DNA from: Candidatus Thalassarchaeaceae archaeon
GTDB taxonomy: Archaea; Thermoplasmatota; Poseidoniia; Poseidoniales; Thalassarchaeaceae
NCBI GenBank assembly: GCA_030747885.1
Contig: JASLJW010000017.1
Coordinates: 1 to 20,063 of the forward strand
Reading direction: 5' to 3'
Length of the DNA stretch: 20,063 nt
In this document: positions 7,239-15,428 of the stretch, piece after piece
How positions within the stretch are numbered: the first letter of the stretch is position 1
Layout of the letters: each line of letters starts with the position of its first letter
Notes under the pieces: generated by a model
Database searches by the model: none
What the model was told of the DNA's origin: nothing
The model's input: only the letters and a program-made list of their open reading frames with translations
Position numbers and translations under genes: made by a program

Positions 7239-7789
7239 TCAGATGTCACTACGACCCTTGCTACCTTTAGCACCCTGTCTCGAAGCATCCAACCCGATTC
7301 AAGTTCAGAAGCGACATGCCCTGAAGAAAACTCTTCAGAAGGTGGGATTGTAGTAATTGCTTCCATTTTCGCGGGGTCGAAAAGACACCCCACTGTGTCT
7401 ATTTTTTCTACTCCTTCAGCAGAAAGAGAAGACATGATTTCAGAATGAAGCATCCGAATACCAGTCGAAATAGGATCGTCAGCACTTTCATCGACATGCT
7501 CCAATGCTCTCTCTAAGTTTTCTACTGCACTTACAATTCGTCTAGCCAAACTTGAACCTCCATATCGGACACCTTCAGATCTGGTCTTGGCTACTTGGGC
7601 GAGGGCATTTTGAACCTCAGCCTGACGATACAACAAATCCTTCTTTGCAGTGGCTAATTCAGCCTCAAGATTTTCGATTCGTTGTTCGAGAGTTGGGGGC
7701 TCATCCACTTCTTCTTCAGAAGGTTGCTGCTCCTCGACTTCTTCGTCGATGGGCTCGCTCATGGGTTTGCTCAACCACATCCCCTTCAT
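7235..7789 (-). CDS. grpE: GrpE nucleotide exchange factor for DnaK
   Basis: GrpE releases ADP from the Hsp70 chaperone DnaK. The 184-residue product shows the usual order: an acidic, disordered N-terminus, a long coiled-coil helix (about 30-75), the segment LARRIVSAVENLERAL, and the beta domain with GVEKID, FDPAKMEAI and a C-terminal ESGWMLRDRVLKVARVVV. Several starts are possible. The ATG at 7789 is chosen because AGAGG (7795-7799) lies 5 bases upstream; a TTG at 7792 and ATGs at 7780 and 7762 are alternatives that differ only in the disordered tail. Archaea with GrpE generally gained the DnaK system from bacteria. DnaK and DnaJ are not in this window, unlike the common dnaK-grpE cluster. 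Confidence 0.93.
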   Translation of the reverse strand: MKGMWLSKPMSEPIDEEVEEQQPSEEEVDEPPTLEQRIENLEAELATAKKDLLYRQAEVQNALAQVAKTRSEGVRYGGSSLARRIVSAVENLERALEHVDESADDPISTGIRMLHSEIMSSLSAEGVEKIDTVGCLFDPAKMEAITTIPPSEEFSSGHVASELESGWMLRDRVLKVARVVVTSE

Positions 7790-7810
7790 CAAGTCCTCTA
7801 TGAGTCAATA

Positions 7811-8986
7811 CTAATCCTCTTGAAAATCATCTGGACGATGATTATTGAGCCATACGAGAGTCATCTCCATTCGTTCATGTGTAGGGTGTACTTCCACAAA
7901 TGCCACGGGGGAATTGACCTCTTCAGCAATCTCTTCCGCCAACATCAATGGAATTTCTATGCGATTTAGATTCTCGTCATGATGAAGGAAGGTTCGTGGT
8001 AAATCACATACATCCATAATCTCATTGATGTGTTCTGAAGCATCTTCTGAAGAACAGTATATGGCTCCAAAAAGTAGAGTTCCGTCCTCCGTTAAAGTCT
8101 CATGAGGCGCCAGAGTGGCTTCACCTCTTCTCAAGAAACGTCGACGTAATTGCCCAGCATCTTTGTACACAGAAGTACAATACTTCAGATGATACCCATA
8201 CGAATTTCTTAACTGACCATCCTCGGGATCTGGAATGGATGATTCAGCCGCTTGAACTCTATGCTTCAGACGAGTGGCCAATTCAGAAGAACCAGCTGCA
8301 CCTGCAGTGATTCCATTGGAAAGATTGAATCCGCGAACTTCCATATTTTCTTGATTACCTAATGTTATTTCCAATTCATTCAAATTCAAAAAATGTATTC
8401 CAGTATCGCGTAAATCCTCTAAAAGTTGAAACATCTCAGATTCCATATCGGGGGGACAAGGGACCTCTACGCCTGTAAATAGACCCACTTCAGAAGATTC
8501 CCGTAATATCTGCAGGTAAGGCTTGAGATCAAAATCAAGAAGATGGAAACGAATTTCATCCAATCCAGCTTTCTTCAATCTAGCTGCCCATTCTGGACGA
8601 AAAGCAATAGACGTGTACATGTGCATATGAAAACCTGCTCCGAACTCATTTCGAAGACGTTGAATTCCTTCAAGCGTATGTTCGAAATCCATAATCGGGT
8701 CCCCTCCAGTGATACCTGCTCCTGTAGCTTTCATCGCTTTGGCTTCCTCAATCACTTCATCGAAGTTAGAACATTGTCTTTCGTTCGCGTACATGTATGG
8801 ACTCTCCCTACGAGTTTCAGATAGTGGACAATAATCACATGCCCAATGACATTTACCTGTAATGAATAAAACTAGTTTACTTCCTTGCATGCATTGAATG
8901 CATCCTTCGGCTTCCCCCACCTCTGGAAGTTCGTGTAAATCAGGAATATTTGGGAGACGGATTTCCATCGCCATAGAATCTACCAA
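7811..8986 (-). CDS. radical SAM protein, COG2108-like, function unknown
   Basis: The 391-residue protein has the radical SAM iron-sulfur motif CxxxCxxC at Cys46, Cys50 and Cys53 (KCHWACDYC), preceded by a CxxC (Cys29, Cys32), and a GGDP motif at 94-97 in the SAM-binding position. It resembles the archaeal group described as related to pyruvate formate-lyase activating enzyme (COG2108), whose substrate is unknown. The C-terminal part after about residue 240 includes an Arg-rich RRRFLRR stretch and further cysteines (KYCTS, IYCSS). It ends 21 bases before grpE and starts 14 bases after pdxT ends. The ATG at 8986 has little spacing from AGAGG; an AT-rich element about 26 bases upstream would suit leaderless translation. 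Met5 and Met7 are alternative starts. Confidence 0.85.
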   Translation of the reverse strand: MVDSMAMEIRLPNIPDLHELPEVGEAEGCIQCMQGSKLVLFITGKCHWACDYCPLSETRRESPYMYANERQCSNFDEVIEEAKAMKATGAGITGGDPIMDFEHTLEGIQRLRNEFGAGFHMHMYTSIAFRPEWAARLKKAGLDEIRFHLLDFDLKPYLQILRESSEVGLFTGVEVPCPPDMESEMFQLLEDLRDTGIHFLNLNELEITLGNQENMEVRGFNLSNGITAGAAGSSELATRLKHRVQAAESSIPDPEDGQLRNSYGYHLKYCTSVYKDAGQLRRRFLRRGEATLAPHETLTEDGTLLFGAIYCSSEDASEHINEIMDVCDLPRTFLHHDENLNRIEIPLMLAEEIAEEVNSPVAFVEVHPTHERMEMTLVWLNNHRPDDFQED

Positions 8987-9000
8987 CCATTCCTCTAGGA

Positions 9001-9612
9001 TTACTCGCTTGAATTCGACGCTTGATTAAGCAACCAAACATGGAATCCAGGGTCTTCAGTTAATTCCGGATGAAACGTCAAAGCAACTCTATTATCATGC
9101 ATTATCCCTACCACTTCTCCGTTATGATTGGCGATTTTATGGCAATTAATTGAGGATTGATCAAAACGAGGGGCTCTGATGAAAACGCCGGGATATTCTC
9201 TGTTGAATAATTGAACATTTACTGCATCTTGGAACGAATCTACTTGACGCCCGTAAGCGTTACGACCGATTCTTGCAGGCAACAAAGGTTCACCGCCATC
9301 CTCTGGTTCGCATAGGAGGATTGCCCCCGCACATGTACCAAGAACAGGTGCATTTGATTCCCTAAGATGAGAGAAAAGTGCAGGGAGTAAACCACTGCCC
9401 CCTAATTCTAGACGTTCGCCCGTTCTTCGCATCGTAGTCGTTTCACCCCCAGGAAGAATGTACACATCACATTCATGCTTCATGAAATGCGATGCTGTCC
9501 TCAATTCATGGACTGAAATGGCAATCCCACTTTGCTCTGATGCACGTTCAAGCGAGCGAATATGGGCATGTCTTGCCCCTTGTAACATGCACAGTCCCAC
9601 TCGAACGACCAT
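9001..9612 (-). CDS. pdxT: pyridoxal 5'-phosphate synthase glutaminase subunit PdxT
   Basis: PdxT hydrolyses glutamine and passes ammonia to PdxS for pyridoxal phosphate synthesis. Diagnostic segments are LQGAR near the N-terminus, PGGETTTMRR, GTCAG with the nucleophile Cys94, RNAYGRQVDSF, FIRAP, and FHPELTED with catalytic His181 and Glu183. The open frame extends to 9750, but that would overlap the divergent aminotransferase. The ATG at 9612 gives 203 residues, close to the family length, and starts right at the first strand; 9651 (216 residues) is the alternative. No Shine-Dalgarno precedes either; an A-rich element lies about 25 bases before 9612. PdxS is not in the window. It heads a minus-strand group with the radical SAM, grpE and DUF1499 genes. 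Confidence 0.92.
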   Translation of the reverse strand: MVVRVGLCMLQGARHAHIRSLERASEQSGIAISVHELRTASHFMKHECDVYILPGGETTTMRRTGERLELGGSGLLPALFSHLRESNAPVLGTCAGAILLCEPEDGGEPLLPARIGRNAYGRQVDSFQDAVNVQLFNREYPGVFIRAPRFDQSSINCHKIANHNGEVVGIMHDNRVALTFHPELTEDPGFHVWLLNQASNSSE

Positions 9613-9706
9613 ATGCCTACGGATGGGGGCGACGTTTTCAGACTCACGCATGAATTGATGTTCTTGTTTGCTTGAGTGCGGCGGCTTGATGAACCGTTCC
9701 GACTGA

Positions 9707-9712
9707 GGAGGT
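9707..9712 (+). promoter_or_regulatory. strong Shine-Dalgarno of the class V aminotransferase
   Basis: GGAGGT three bases before the ATG at 9716 is a perfect match to the anti-Shine-Dalgarno of archaeal 16S rRNA and the best in the window. It fixes the start of the aminotransferase. Confidence 0.75.
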
Positions 9713-9715
9713 AAT

Positions 9716-10909
9716 ATGGGACTAGAATGGAAGGGGCCGTGTTGGTTCATCCCCGGCCCTACATGGCTAACACCTGCTGTATTGGAAGGACTCGCTCAAC
9801 CCACAATGACCCATCGAAGTCCAGAATTCAAATCAGTAATGGCAGAGTTGCATGGCCGGCTTAGACATTCATTTGCACTTACCCCTACAACAACTGAAGT
9901 TGGGCAACAAGCCCAAGAAGGTGAAGATGGTTACTCGGTAGTGGTAGTTTCTGGTTCAGGAACTGCGGCAATGGAGATGGTAATCGCCAATCGTTTTGGT
10001 TCAAATGATCAGGTATTGGTACCAACGAACGGGAAATTCGGAGAACGCGTGGCTCAAATGTGTGCAAACTTCACCCAAGTAACACACCTCAAAGGAGAAT
10101 GGGGTCGTGCTTTGGATCTCAATGAAATTGAACAAATTCTGTCTCAAGGTAAGCATGAAGCCTTAGCAATCTGCCACAATGAGACCTCTACGGGAATTAC
10201 CCAAGATGCAGAATCCCTAGCAAAAATTGCTCAAAAATATGATGTTTCATTCATTCTAGACGGGATTACATCTGTAGGTGGACTCCCGGTTCATCCAAAA
10301 TTATGGAATGCAGAAGCAGTTGTGGTTGGCGGGCAAAAATGCACAGCAGGCCCATCAGGGATTTCTGCAGTTGCTATTTCTGAATCATATGTGGAAAAAA
10401 TGATTGCACAAAGAGAAAGTGGGAAAGGTTCTCCACTTTACTATCTAGACTTAGTTCAGGCACTAAAGAAAGCAGCAGATGATCAAACTCCATGGACTCC
10501 TTCAATCAACCTATGCACTGGATGGGTAGCAGCGTTAAGAGAACAGGACAAAGAAGGAATTGAAAAAAGATGGGAACGATGTGCTAGATTAGCTAATGGA
10601 GTTAGAAGTCTCTTTACATCACTAGGATTCGAACTATTCGCTGACGAAAATCAATGTTCAAACACGGTGACCGCAATTTGGTATCCTGAACCAGATTGGG
10701 GAGAAGAGTGGAGGCGGTGGATATCTGTTGAAAAGGAAACGTTTGTCATCGGAGGACAAGATCATGTCAAAGGACGAATCTTTAGAGTTGGGTCAATGGG
10801 AGTCACTTCAATTGAAGAAATGATTGAAGGATGTAAACGGATGATTGATGGATTCAAACATTTCGGAATGGAATTGCCTGATGTTGATGTTGCAAGTCAT
10901 TTCAGGTGA
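9716..10909 (+). CDS. class V PLP-dependent aminotransferase (serine-pyruvate / alanine-glyoxylate type)
   Basis: This 397-residue fold-type I aminotransferase resembles the COG0075 group (alanine-glyoxylate, serine-glyoxylate and archaeal aspartate aminotransferases). The N-terminus has FIPGPTWLTP and MTHRSPEF, which bind substrate in this family. SGSGTAAME at about 80-87 holds the PLP phosphate, Asp182 (ILDGITSVGG) pairs with the PLP ring nitrogen, and Lys208 in GGQKCTAGPSG is the expected Schiff-base lysine. RVGSMG near the C-terminus holds the carboxylate-binding Arg. A short insertion at about 57-72 is Thr/Glu/Gln-rich. Substrate choice cannot be read from sequence. It is divergent from pdxT, which makes its cofactor, and 4 bases upstream of deoC. 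Confidence 0.88.
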   Translation: MGLEWKGPCWFIPGPTWLTPAVLEGLAQPTMTHRSPEFKSVMAELHGRLRHSFALTPTTTEVGQQAQEGEDGYSVVVVSGSGTAAMEMVIANRFGSNDQVLVPTNGKFGERVAQMCANFTQVTHLKGEWGRALDLNEIEQILSQGKHEALAICHNETSTGITQDAESLAKIAQKYDVSFILDGITSVGGLPVHPKLWNAEAVVVGGQKCTAGPSGISAVAISESYVEKMIAQRESGKGSPLYYLDLVQALKKAADDQTPWTPSINLCTGWVAALREQDKEGIEKRWERCARLANGVRSLFTSLGFELFADENQCSNTVTAIWYPEPDWGEEWRRWISVEKETFVIGGQDHVKGRIFRVGSMGVTSIEEMIEGCKRMIDGFKHFGMELPDVDVASHFR

Positions 10910-10913
10910 TTGA

Positions 10914-11624
10914 ATGAGCAGTCAAGAACTTGCCAGATTTGCTCTAAATCATTTGGATTATACTCTTCTTGATCCTGAGGCAGATGAAATGGCTATTCTT
11001 GAATTCCTTCAAAGAGCCATTGATTTCCCTCCTGCTGCTGTTTGTGTATTACCGCAAGTAGTGGCACAAGCAAGAGAGATGTTAGATCAGTCCATACTTG
11101 TAGCATCGGCTGCAGGGTGCTTTCCTGCTCCTAATGGAGACATCAATGAGAGAATAAAGGATATCAGTTTGGCCATTCAAGGTGGAGCAGATGAAATTGA
11201 TATTGTGATGGACTTTGAAGCCATGATGGAACTGAGGCCAGGTGAAGCTCGCTCCACCTTACAAAATCTCATCGATGCTTGTGAGGGTAAACCAGTCAAG
11301 GTAATCCTAGAAACAAGTTGTTTAGATGTCCAAGAAATGGAAGATGCAGCCAGAATTGCAATCGAGTGCGGGGCTACATTTCTCAAATCAAGTACAGGGA
11401 GGAGAGGGGGTTGCACCCCTCTTGTATCTGAAATTCTAGCCGATATCGCTCAAAAGAATGGCGAAGTGGGAGTGAAAATTTCTGGAGGAATTAGAACTCT
11501 AGAAGACCTAAAGACGCATGTTGATGCAATGGCTCCATTTTTCGATGTAGCTTCTATCGGCCCAGAGAGATTTCGAATTGGTGCATCAAGTCTTCTAGAT
11601 TCCATAGAAAACTCTCTGATGTGA
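10914..11624 (+). CDS. deoC: deoxyribose-phosphate aldolase
   Basis: DeoC splits 2-deoxyribose 5-phosphate into glyceraldehyde 3-phosphate and acetaldehyde, a catabolic step for deoxynucleosides. The 236-residue TIM-barrel protein shows NHLDYTLL near the N-terminus, GADEIDIVM with the proton-relay Asp96, FLKSSTG with Schiff-base Lys158, and VGVKISGGIRT with Lys188. The length is slightly shorter than the 259-residue E. coli enzyme. The start at 10914 follows GGTGAT, which overlaps the end of the aminotransferase gene, so both are likely translated from one mRNA. No other deoxynucleoside catabolic gene (deoA, deoB) is in the window. Confidence 0.93.
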   Translation: MSSQELARFALNHLDYTLLDPEADEMAILEFLQRAIDFPPAAVCVLPQVVAQAREMLDQSILVASAAGCFPAPNGDINERIKDISLAIQGGADEIDIVMDFEAMMELRPGEARSTLQNLIDACEGKPVKVILETSCLDVQEMEDAARIAIECGATFLKSSTGRRGGCTPLVSEILADIAQKNGEVGVKISGGIRTLEDLKTHVDAMAPFFDVASIGPERFRIGASSLLDSIENSLM

Positions 11625-11640
11625 CGAGGGGCTCGGTTGG

Positions 11641-11649
11641 ATTCATAGG
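11641..11649 (+). promoter_or_regulatory. possible TATA element, thioredoxin-CcdA gene
   Basis: ATTCATAGG is centred about 27 bases before ATG 11672, and no Shine-Dalgarno lies before that ATG. This fits a leaderless archaeal transcript. Judged by eye only. Confidence 0.35.
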
Positions 11650-11671
11650 CATAGCCTAATCACAGAAAATC

Positions 11672-13195
11672 ATGGCGGACAAAGTTAGGGAGCCCTCTGA
11701 CGACTCAAATTCAGCCATGCCAATTCTAGATCGAATTATGACTCGCACTGGAATGGACCTGAGGACATTTTCTCGAAAAGAGACATATGTGGCTCTAGGA
11801 ATAGGGATTATGCTGTTTTCAGTTATTGCTTATGCTGGCCTTTCTGTGTTCGGACTCTCATCGAGTATGTTCGCTCAAAGTGGTGAGTCCATACCTATTG
11901 ACGAACTCGAATTTCAAACTCTCAATCGAACTGGGATAGAAGATGTGATTACTAACGAAACGGGGTGGTTCCGTCTCAGTGAACATCGAGGTAAAGTAAT
12001 CATTCTCGACATGATGGCTCATGATTGTTCAAACTGTCATGGAGTTCAAGCACGAATTGAGGATAAGATGAATGGATGGCATGAATTAAGTGAAGAAAGA
12101 GAACTTATTATCATCGGCTATGGATCGTACTACAGCGAATCTTTGGAATATCTCAATACCACTGAGGGAGAATACTCAGTCCCACTTTATGCTACTGGAC
12201 TTGGCACATCTACCGCTGCCATAGTGAATGGAACAGAAAGAGCTGATCCAAATCGATTGTTTACTCCTGGAGGCACTGGAGTCATTCCAGTAGTAATGGT
12301 CATCGATACAGAGGGTTTCATCATTGCTAGTGAATCATCGTCTACCCCTGCTCAAGGGTGGGGTTCTTTTGATGATGCAATTCAAACTGCGATGACTGGA
12401 AATATTGGGGAGATGGAACAGTTACGAAACTACGGAGTTCAAGAAATAGACCAGTCAATGATGGGGATTATCTTCCTTGGAGCGATGTTATCCATCCTTG
12501 TCTACTTCTCCCCTTGTGCATTCCCAGTACTTCCAGGATTCATCTCATACTACCTTACACTTGGAGCACGTGAAGACGAACTAATTGAATCAGGGAAACT
12601 GAAGGGAGCGATGCCCGGCCCCTTGGTAATTGGAGCCCTCTCAGGATTAGGGATGTGGACATTCTTTGCATTTATCGGGATAATTGCGTGGGTAATGGGG
12701 AAGAGTTTTGCAACCTCAGGAATTATTCACGACATTGCAATCTTCATTGCAGCACTACTTCTAATTCTTGGTTTCTTCATGCTCACAGGTGGAACAAGCC
12801 ATCTTATGTCGTGGGTTCAAAGACTAGTGGACCGTTTTTCAACCACTGAAATGGATGAAAACTTCACTCCTCGAAGAAACATGTACCTATACGGAATTGG
12901 ATATGCTGCGGCAAGTATTGACTGCACTGCTGCGGCAGTTCTACCATTTATTGGATATCTTGCTACAATAGGAGGGAACTCAGTAATTTTCGGACTAGGA
13001 TCTCTCATGATAGGACTACTAATCCTAATGGTAGCAGTAGTATCCTTGGTTGGTTTTGGGAGACAGCAAGCCATAGGATTCCTTAGACGTGCGACTGGAA
13101 TGATTAAACTAATTGGAGCTTGGATGATGATGATGGCTGGAGCAGGACTTCTGTTCTATCTCACAAACACAGATGTGGTTGCAGGTCTGTTCTAA
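11672..13195 (+). CDS. thioredoxin-CcdA fusion, membrane thiol-disulfide transporter
   Basis: The 507-residue protein joins an extracytoplasmic TlpA-like thioredoxin to a CcdA/DsbD-type electron-carrying membrane domain. Residues 38-60 are a signal anchor. The thioredoxin domain (about 75-245) has the redox motif CSNC (Cys119, Cys122) after ILDMMAHD and the cis-Pro region GVIPVVMVID. The CcdA domain (about 263-500) has six predicted helices, with a Cys in TM1 (SPCAFPVLPG, Cys282) and in TM4 (SIDCTAAAVLPF, Cys418), the pair that carries electrons across the membrane. Such proteins move reductant from cytoplasmic thioredoxin to outside targets such as apocytochromes or misoxidised proteins. The thioredoxin comes before the membrane part, unlike the C-terminal one of DsbD. 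The start at 11672 appears leaderless. Confidence 0.88.
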   Translation: MADKVREPSDDSNSAMPILDRIMTRTGMDLRTFSRKETYVALGIGIMLFSVIAYAGLSVFGLSSSMFAQSGESIPIDELEFQTLNRTGIEDVITNETGWFRLSEHRGKVIILDMMAHDCSNCHGVQARIEDKMNGWHELSEERELIIIGYGSYYSESLEYLNTTEGEYSVPLYATGLGTSTAAIVNGTERADPNRLFTPGGTGVIPVVMVIDTEGFIIASESSSTPAQGWGSFDDAIQTAMTGNIGEMEQLRNYGVQEIDQSMMGIIFLGAMLSILVYFSPCAFPVLPGFISYYLTLGAREDELIESGKLKGAMPGPLVIGALSGLGMWTFFAFIGIIAWVMGKSFATSGIIHDIAIFIAALLLILGFFMLTGGTSHLMSWVQRLVDRFSTTEMDENFTPRRNMYLYGIGYAAASIDCTAAAVLPFIGYLATIGGNSVIFGLGSLMIGLLILMVAVVSLVGFGRQQAIGFLRRATGMIKLIGAWMMMMAGAGLLFYLTNTDVVAGLF

Positions 13196-13239
13196 GAATA
13201 TGAGAAGCAATCAAGACCCGCCTTTACGGCCATAGTATC

Positions 13240-14385
13240 ATGGGGGACCCGGTTCGTACTGCTCTGTTTTCGGCTCATGTACGGTGGAATGGGAATATGG
13301 TGGATTTCCATGGTTTTGAATTACCAATCTGGTATTCGTCGATGCTAGAAGAACATCACGCTACTAGAACTAATGCAGGGCTGTTCGATGTATCTCATAT
13401 GGGTTCATTCAGATTCAAAGGAAATGGAGTAGCAAAATGGTTGGATTCAATAGGAACTCAACAAACCAGTAAATTTTCTCCAGGAAGATGTGGGTACACT
13501 CACTTCCTCGATTCAGAAGGGTGTATCATCGACGACATGATTTTCGCAGTAGTTTCGGAAACAGAAATTCTCGGAGTTCCAAATGCCTCGATGATTTCCC
13601 ATATGTGGGATTGGATGAACTCACATCTGCCAGAAGATGGAAGCATTGTCATCGAAGATTTATCACCAAAAACTAGCATTCTGGCTCTTCAAGGACCATC
13701 TTCGCCAAAGATCTGTGAATTGGTTCTTGGTTCAAACAATGTTGTAGACCGTTTCAAATGGAAAGAAATAGAATCTAATGATTTGGGAATTGAAGGTTGG
13801 ATTCAAGGTACAGGATATACTGGAGAACGTGGATTTGAAATTTTCATCCCTAACAAACAAGTTGAAACTCTTTGGGAGGCTTTACTTTCCACCAACAAAG
13901 ATACTGGAATCGTCCCTGTAGGGCTTGGAGCAAGAGATACTCTCCGTATGGAGAAAGGATACCTACTTTCAGGACAGGATTTTCTTTGGGAAGGGTTGGA
14001 CGAGGGCACCCCCAAACCATTCCCATCTGGATTTCTAAGTAGGGGGTCAATTGAAGCAAATGTTCCATTTGGACTCGACATAGATCACGACTTCATTGGT
14101 AAGAAGAAAATGATGGAAAGAGGAAGTTCAAACACCAAATGGTGGGGAATGAAAGTACTCGACAAAGGACCATTTCCTAGAACAGGAACTCCTGTTTTCA
14201 AGGATGAAGAATGTTTGAATCAAATTGGATGGATTACAAGTGGAGGTCCTAGTCCTAGTTTGGGAAGAGTAGGGATTGCCATAGGATATCTAGACGATTC
14301 GGAAATTGGAGAAACGGTATTTATTGCACCAAATCCAAAAAGACAACTTAAAGCAGAAATTGTTAGAATGCCATTCGTAGAATGA
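13240..14385 (+). CDS. gcvT: glycine cleavage system T protein (aminomethyltransferase)
   Basis: GcvT takes the aminomethyl group from the H protein, releases ammonia and passes the one-carbon unit to tetrahydrofolate. The 381-residue protein matches over its whole length: MVDFHGFELPIWY at 20-32, GLFDVSHMG at 47-55, EGCIIDDMIF with the folate-site Asp pair (98-99), LALQGPSS in the middle, GYTGERGFEIF, and GLGARDTLRMEKGYLLSGQD. The C-terminal domain includes ITSGGPSPSLGRVGIAIGYL. H, P and L proteins are not in the window. Other GcvT-like enzymes (demethylases, YgfZ) share the fold, but the conserved IDD and the C-terminal SGGPSPSLG favour true GcvT. No clear Shine-Dalgarno; a GAATATGAG element lies about 39 bases upstream. 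Confidence 0.9.
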   Translation: MGDPVRTALFSAHVRWNGNMVDFHGFELPIWYSSMLEEHHATRTNAGLFDVSHMGSFRFKGNGVAKWLDSIGTQQTSKFSPGRCGYTHFLDSEGCIIDDMIFAVVSETEILGVPNASMISHMWDWMNSHLPEDGSIVIEDLSPKTSILALQGPSSPKICELVLGSNNVVDRFKWKEIESNDLGIEGWIQGTGYTGERGFEIFIPNKQVETLWEALLSTNKDTGIVPVGLGARDTLRMEKGYLLSGQDFLWEGLDEGTPKPFPSGFLSRGSIEANVPFGLDIDHDFIGKKKMMERGSSNTKWWGMKVLDKGPFPRTGTPVFKDEECLNQIGWITSGGPSPSLGRVGIAIGYLDDSEIGETVFIAPNPKRQLKAEIVRMPFVE

Positions 14386-14400
14386 GATAGTCTGCACGGG

Positions 14401-14409
14401 TTTCAAATT
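14401..14409 (+). promoter_or_regulatory. possible TATA element, EF-hand gene
   Basis: TTTCAAATT is centred 26 bases before ATG 14431, and no Shine-Dalgarno is seen, as for a leaderless transcript. Judged by eye only. Confidence 0.35.
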
Positions 14410-14430
14410 CCGAGACCTCTTCGGACGTCC

Positions 14431-15378
14431 ATGATAACTGGTTGGGAAGCTCAAGTTGACGCCATGGCAGACACCATTGAAGAAATGGTTCGCTCTGGAA
14501 AAGGAGATGTTTCAGAATATAGAGACACTGCAAATCAAACTATCATGAATGTAGGCAGTAGCCTACCAGAAAATGTCAGAAATGTGTTACAAGATCGTCT
14601 AAATTCAAGATTGGATGCTTTAGAGGCAGAAATCCATTCTCGTATTGATGATATGGCATCTACTGCTTCGGAGGTTGCTGAAAATGCACTAGATGGAGCA
14701 ATGATGCAATTTCTTCAGACTATGAAGGGGCTTCCAACAGATGAATTAACGAATCTTTTCTCATTCATTGACAGAGATGGCGATGGAACAATCAATCAAG
14801 AAGAATTCCAGCAATTTGTTTCCACAACAATGCCCCCTGGCACAGTCATACCACCCGCTTCAATCGCTTTGGGTTTTCAAATTCTAGATGCGGATCGTAA
14901 TGGTGCCTTGTCTCTAGCTGATCTATTGGGTGACGAAGGAGATGCAATAACCACTGCTGCCAAAATTGTTGCAAAAGAAATTTCCAAAGAACCTGAGCCA
15001 ACTCCAATACCTGAATTGGATGAAGAACCAGTCGATTCAGGAGCAATATTGGATAGCGAAACAATTACTTCCAAACTTTCTGAAGCCAGATTCACTTCCG
15101 AGAAAAATAAAATCATCGAGTCAATAAAAGGAAATTTGATTGAATTCGACGTTGAAGTCACAAGAATCAGAACTGGAGCAGGCCAACACAAACCAATGGA
15201 AGTAGAAGTTACTGCAAAAGATGGCTCTGATTATATTTTATCGATTGATTCTTCAAATGTCCAAAACATTCCAAATGCTATCGAGAAACAGAAAGGAAAT
15301 GTACACATTAGTGGCTCAGTCCTTGGATTCAATATGGCTAGAAATTGTGTTATTCTAGATATCACGGATATGGAATAA
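14431..15378 (+). CDS. cytoplasmic EF-hand protein with C-terminal OB-like domain, function unknown
   Basis: The 315-residue protein has no signal peptide or membrane helix. Residues 1-100 are mainly helical and probably coiled-coil. Two EF-hand loops follow: DRDGDGTINQEE at 114-125 is a perfect calcium loop (Asp1, Asp3, Asp5, Gly6, Ile8, Glu12), and DADRNGALSLAD at 153-164 is close, with Asn at 5 and Asp at 12. The spacing fits a paired EF-hand domain. A Pro/Glu linker (about 185-205) leads to a C-terminal domain (about 215-315) whose strand pattern and ISGSVLGFNM end suggest an OB-fold, which is inference. Starts at 14431 or 14464 are both possible. Its neighbour at 15429 also carries calcium motifs, but outside the cell. 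Confidence 0.85.
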   Translation: MITGWEAQVDAMADTIEEMVRSGKGDVSEYRDTANQTIMNVGSSLPENVRNVLQDRLNSRLDALEAEIHSRIDDMASTASEVAENALDGAMMQFLQTMKGLPTDELTNLFSFIDRDGDGTINQEEFQQFVSTTMPPGTVIPPASIALGFQILDADRNGALSLADLLGDEGDAITTAAKIVAKEISKEPEPTPIPELDEEPVDSGAILDSETITSKLSEARFTSEKNKIIESIKGNLIEFDVEVTRIRTGAGQHKPMEVEVTAKDGSDYILSIDSSNVQNIPNAIEKQKGNVHISGSVLGFNMARNCVILDITDME

Positions 15379-15398
15379 GTGAACCCTCATGGGATGGG

Positions 15399-15410
15399 TC
15401 TATCTATCCC
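15399..15410 (+). promoter_or_regulatory. possible TATA element, large surface protein gene
   Basis: TCTATCTATCCC lies about 25 bases before ATG 15429, and no Shine-Dalgarno precedes that ATG. This suits a leaderless transcript and supports 15429 over the in-frame ATG at 15345. Judged by eye only. Confidence 0.4.
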
Positions 15411-15428
15411 GCCCCCTCGTTCACACGC

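Noticed and set aside
9001..9612. Glutaminase subunit of the split GMP synthetase
   Set aside because: It was considered because guaAB needs one, but LQGAR, PGGETTTM, RNAYGRQ and FHPELT identify PdxT.
9613..9750. N-terminal extension of pdxT to 9750
   Set aside because: It would overlap the divergent aminotransferase start and its strong Shine-Dalgarno, and it is 46 residues longer than the family.
15345..15428. Upstream start for the large surface protein
   Set aside because: It overlaps the end of the EF-hand gene and buries the signal peptide; ATG 15429 has a TATA-like element at the right distance.
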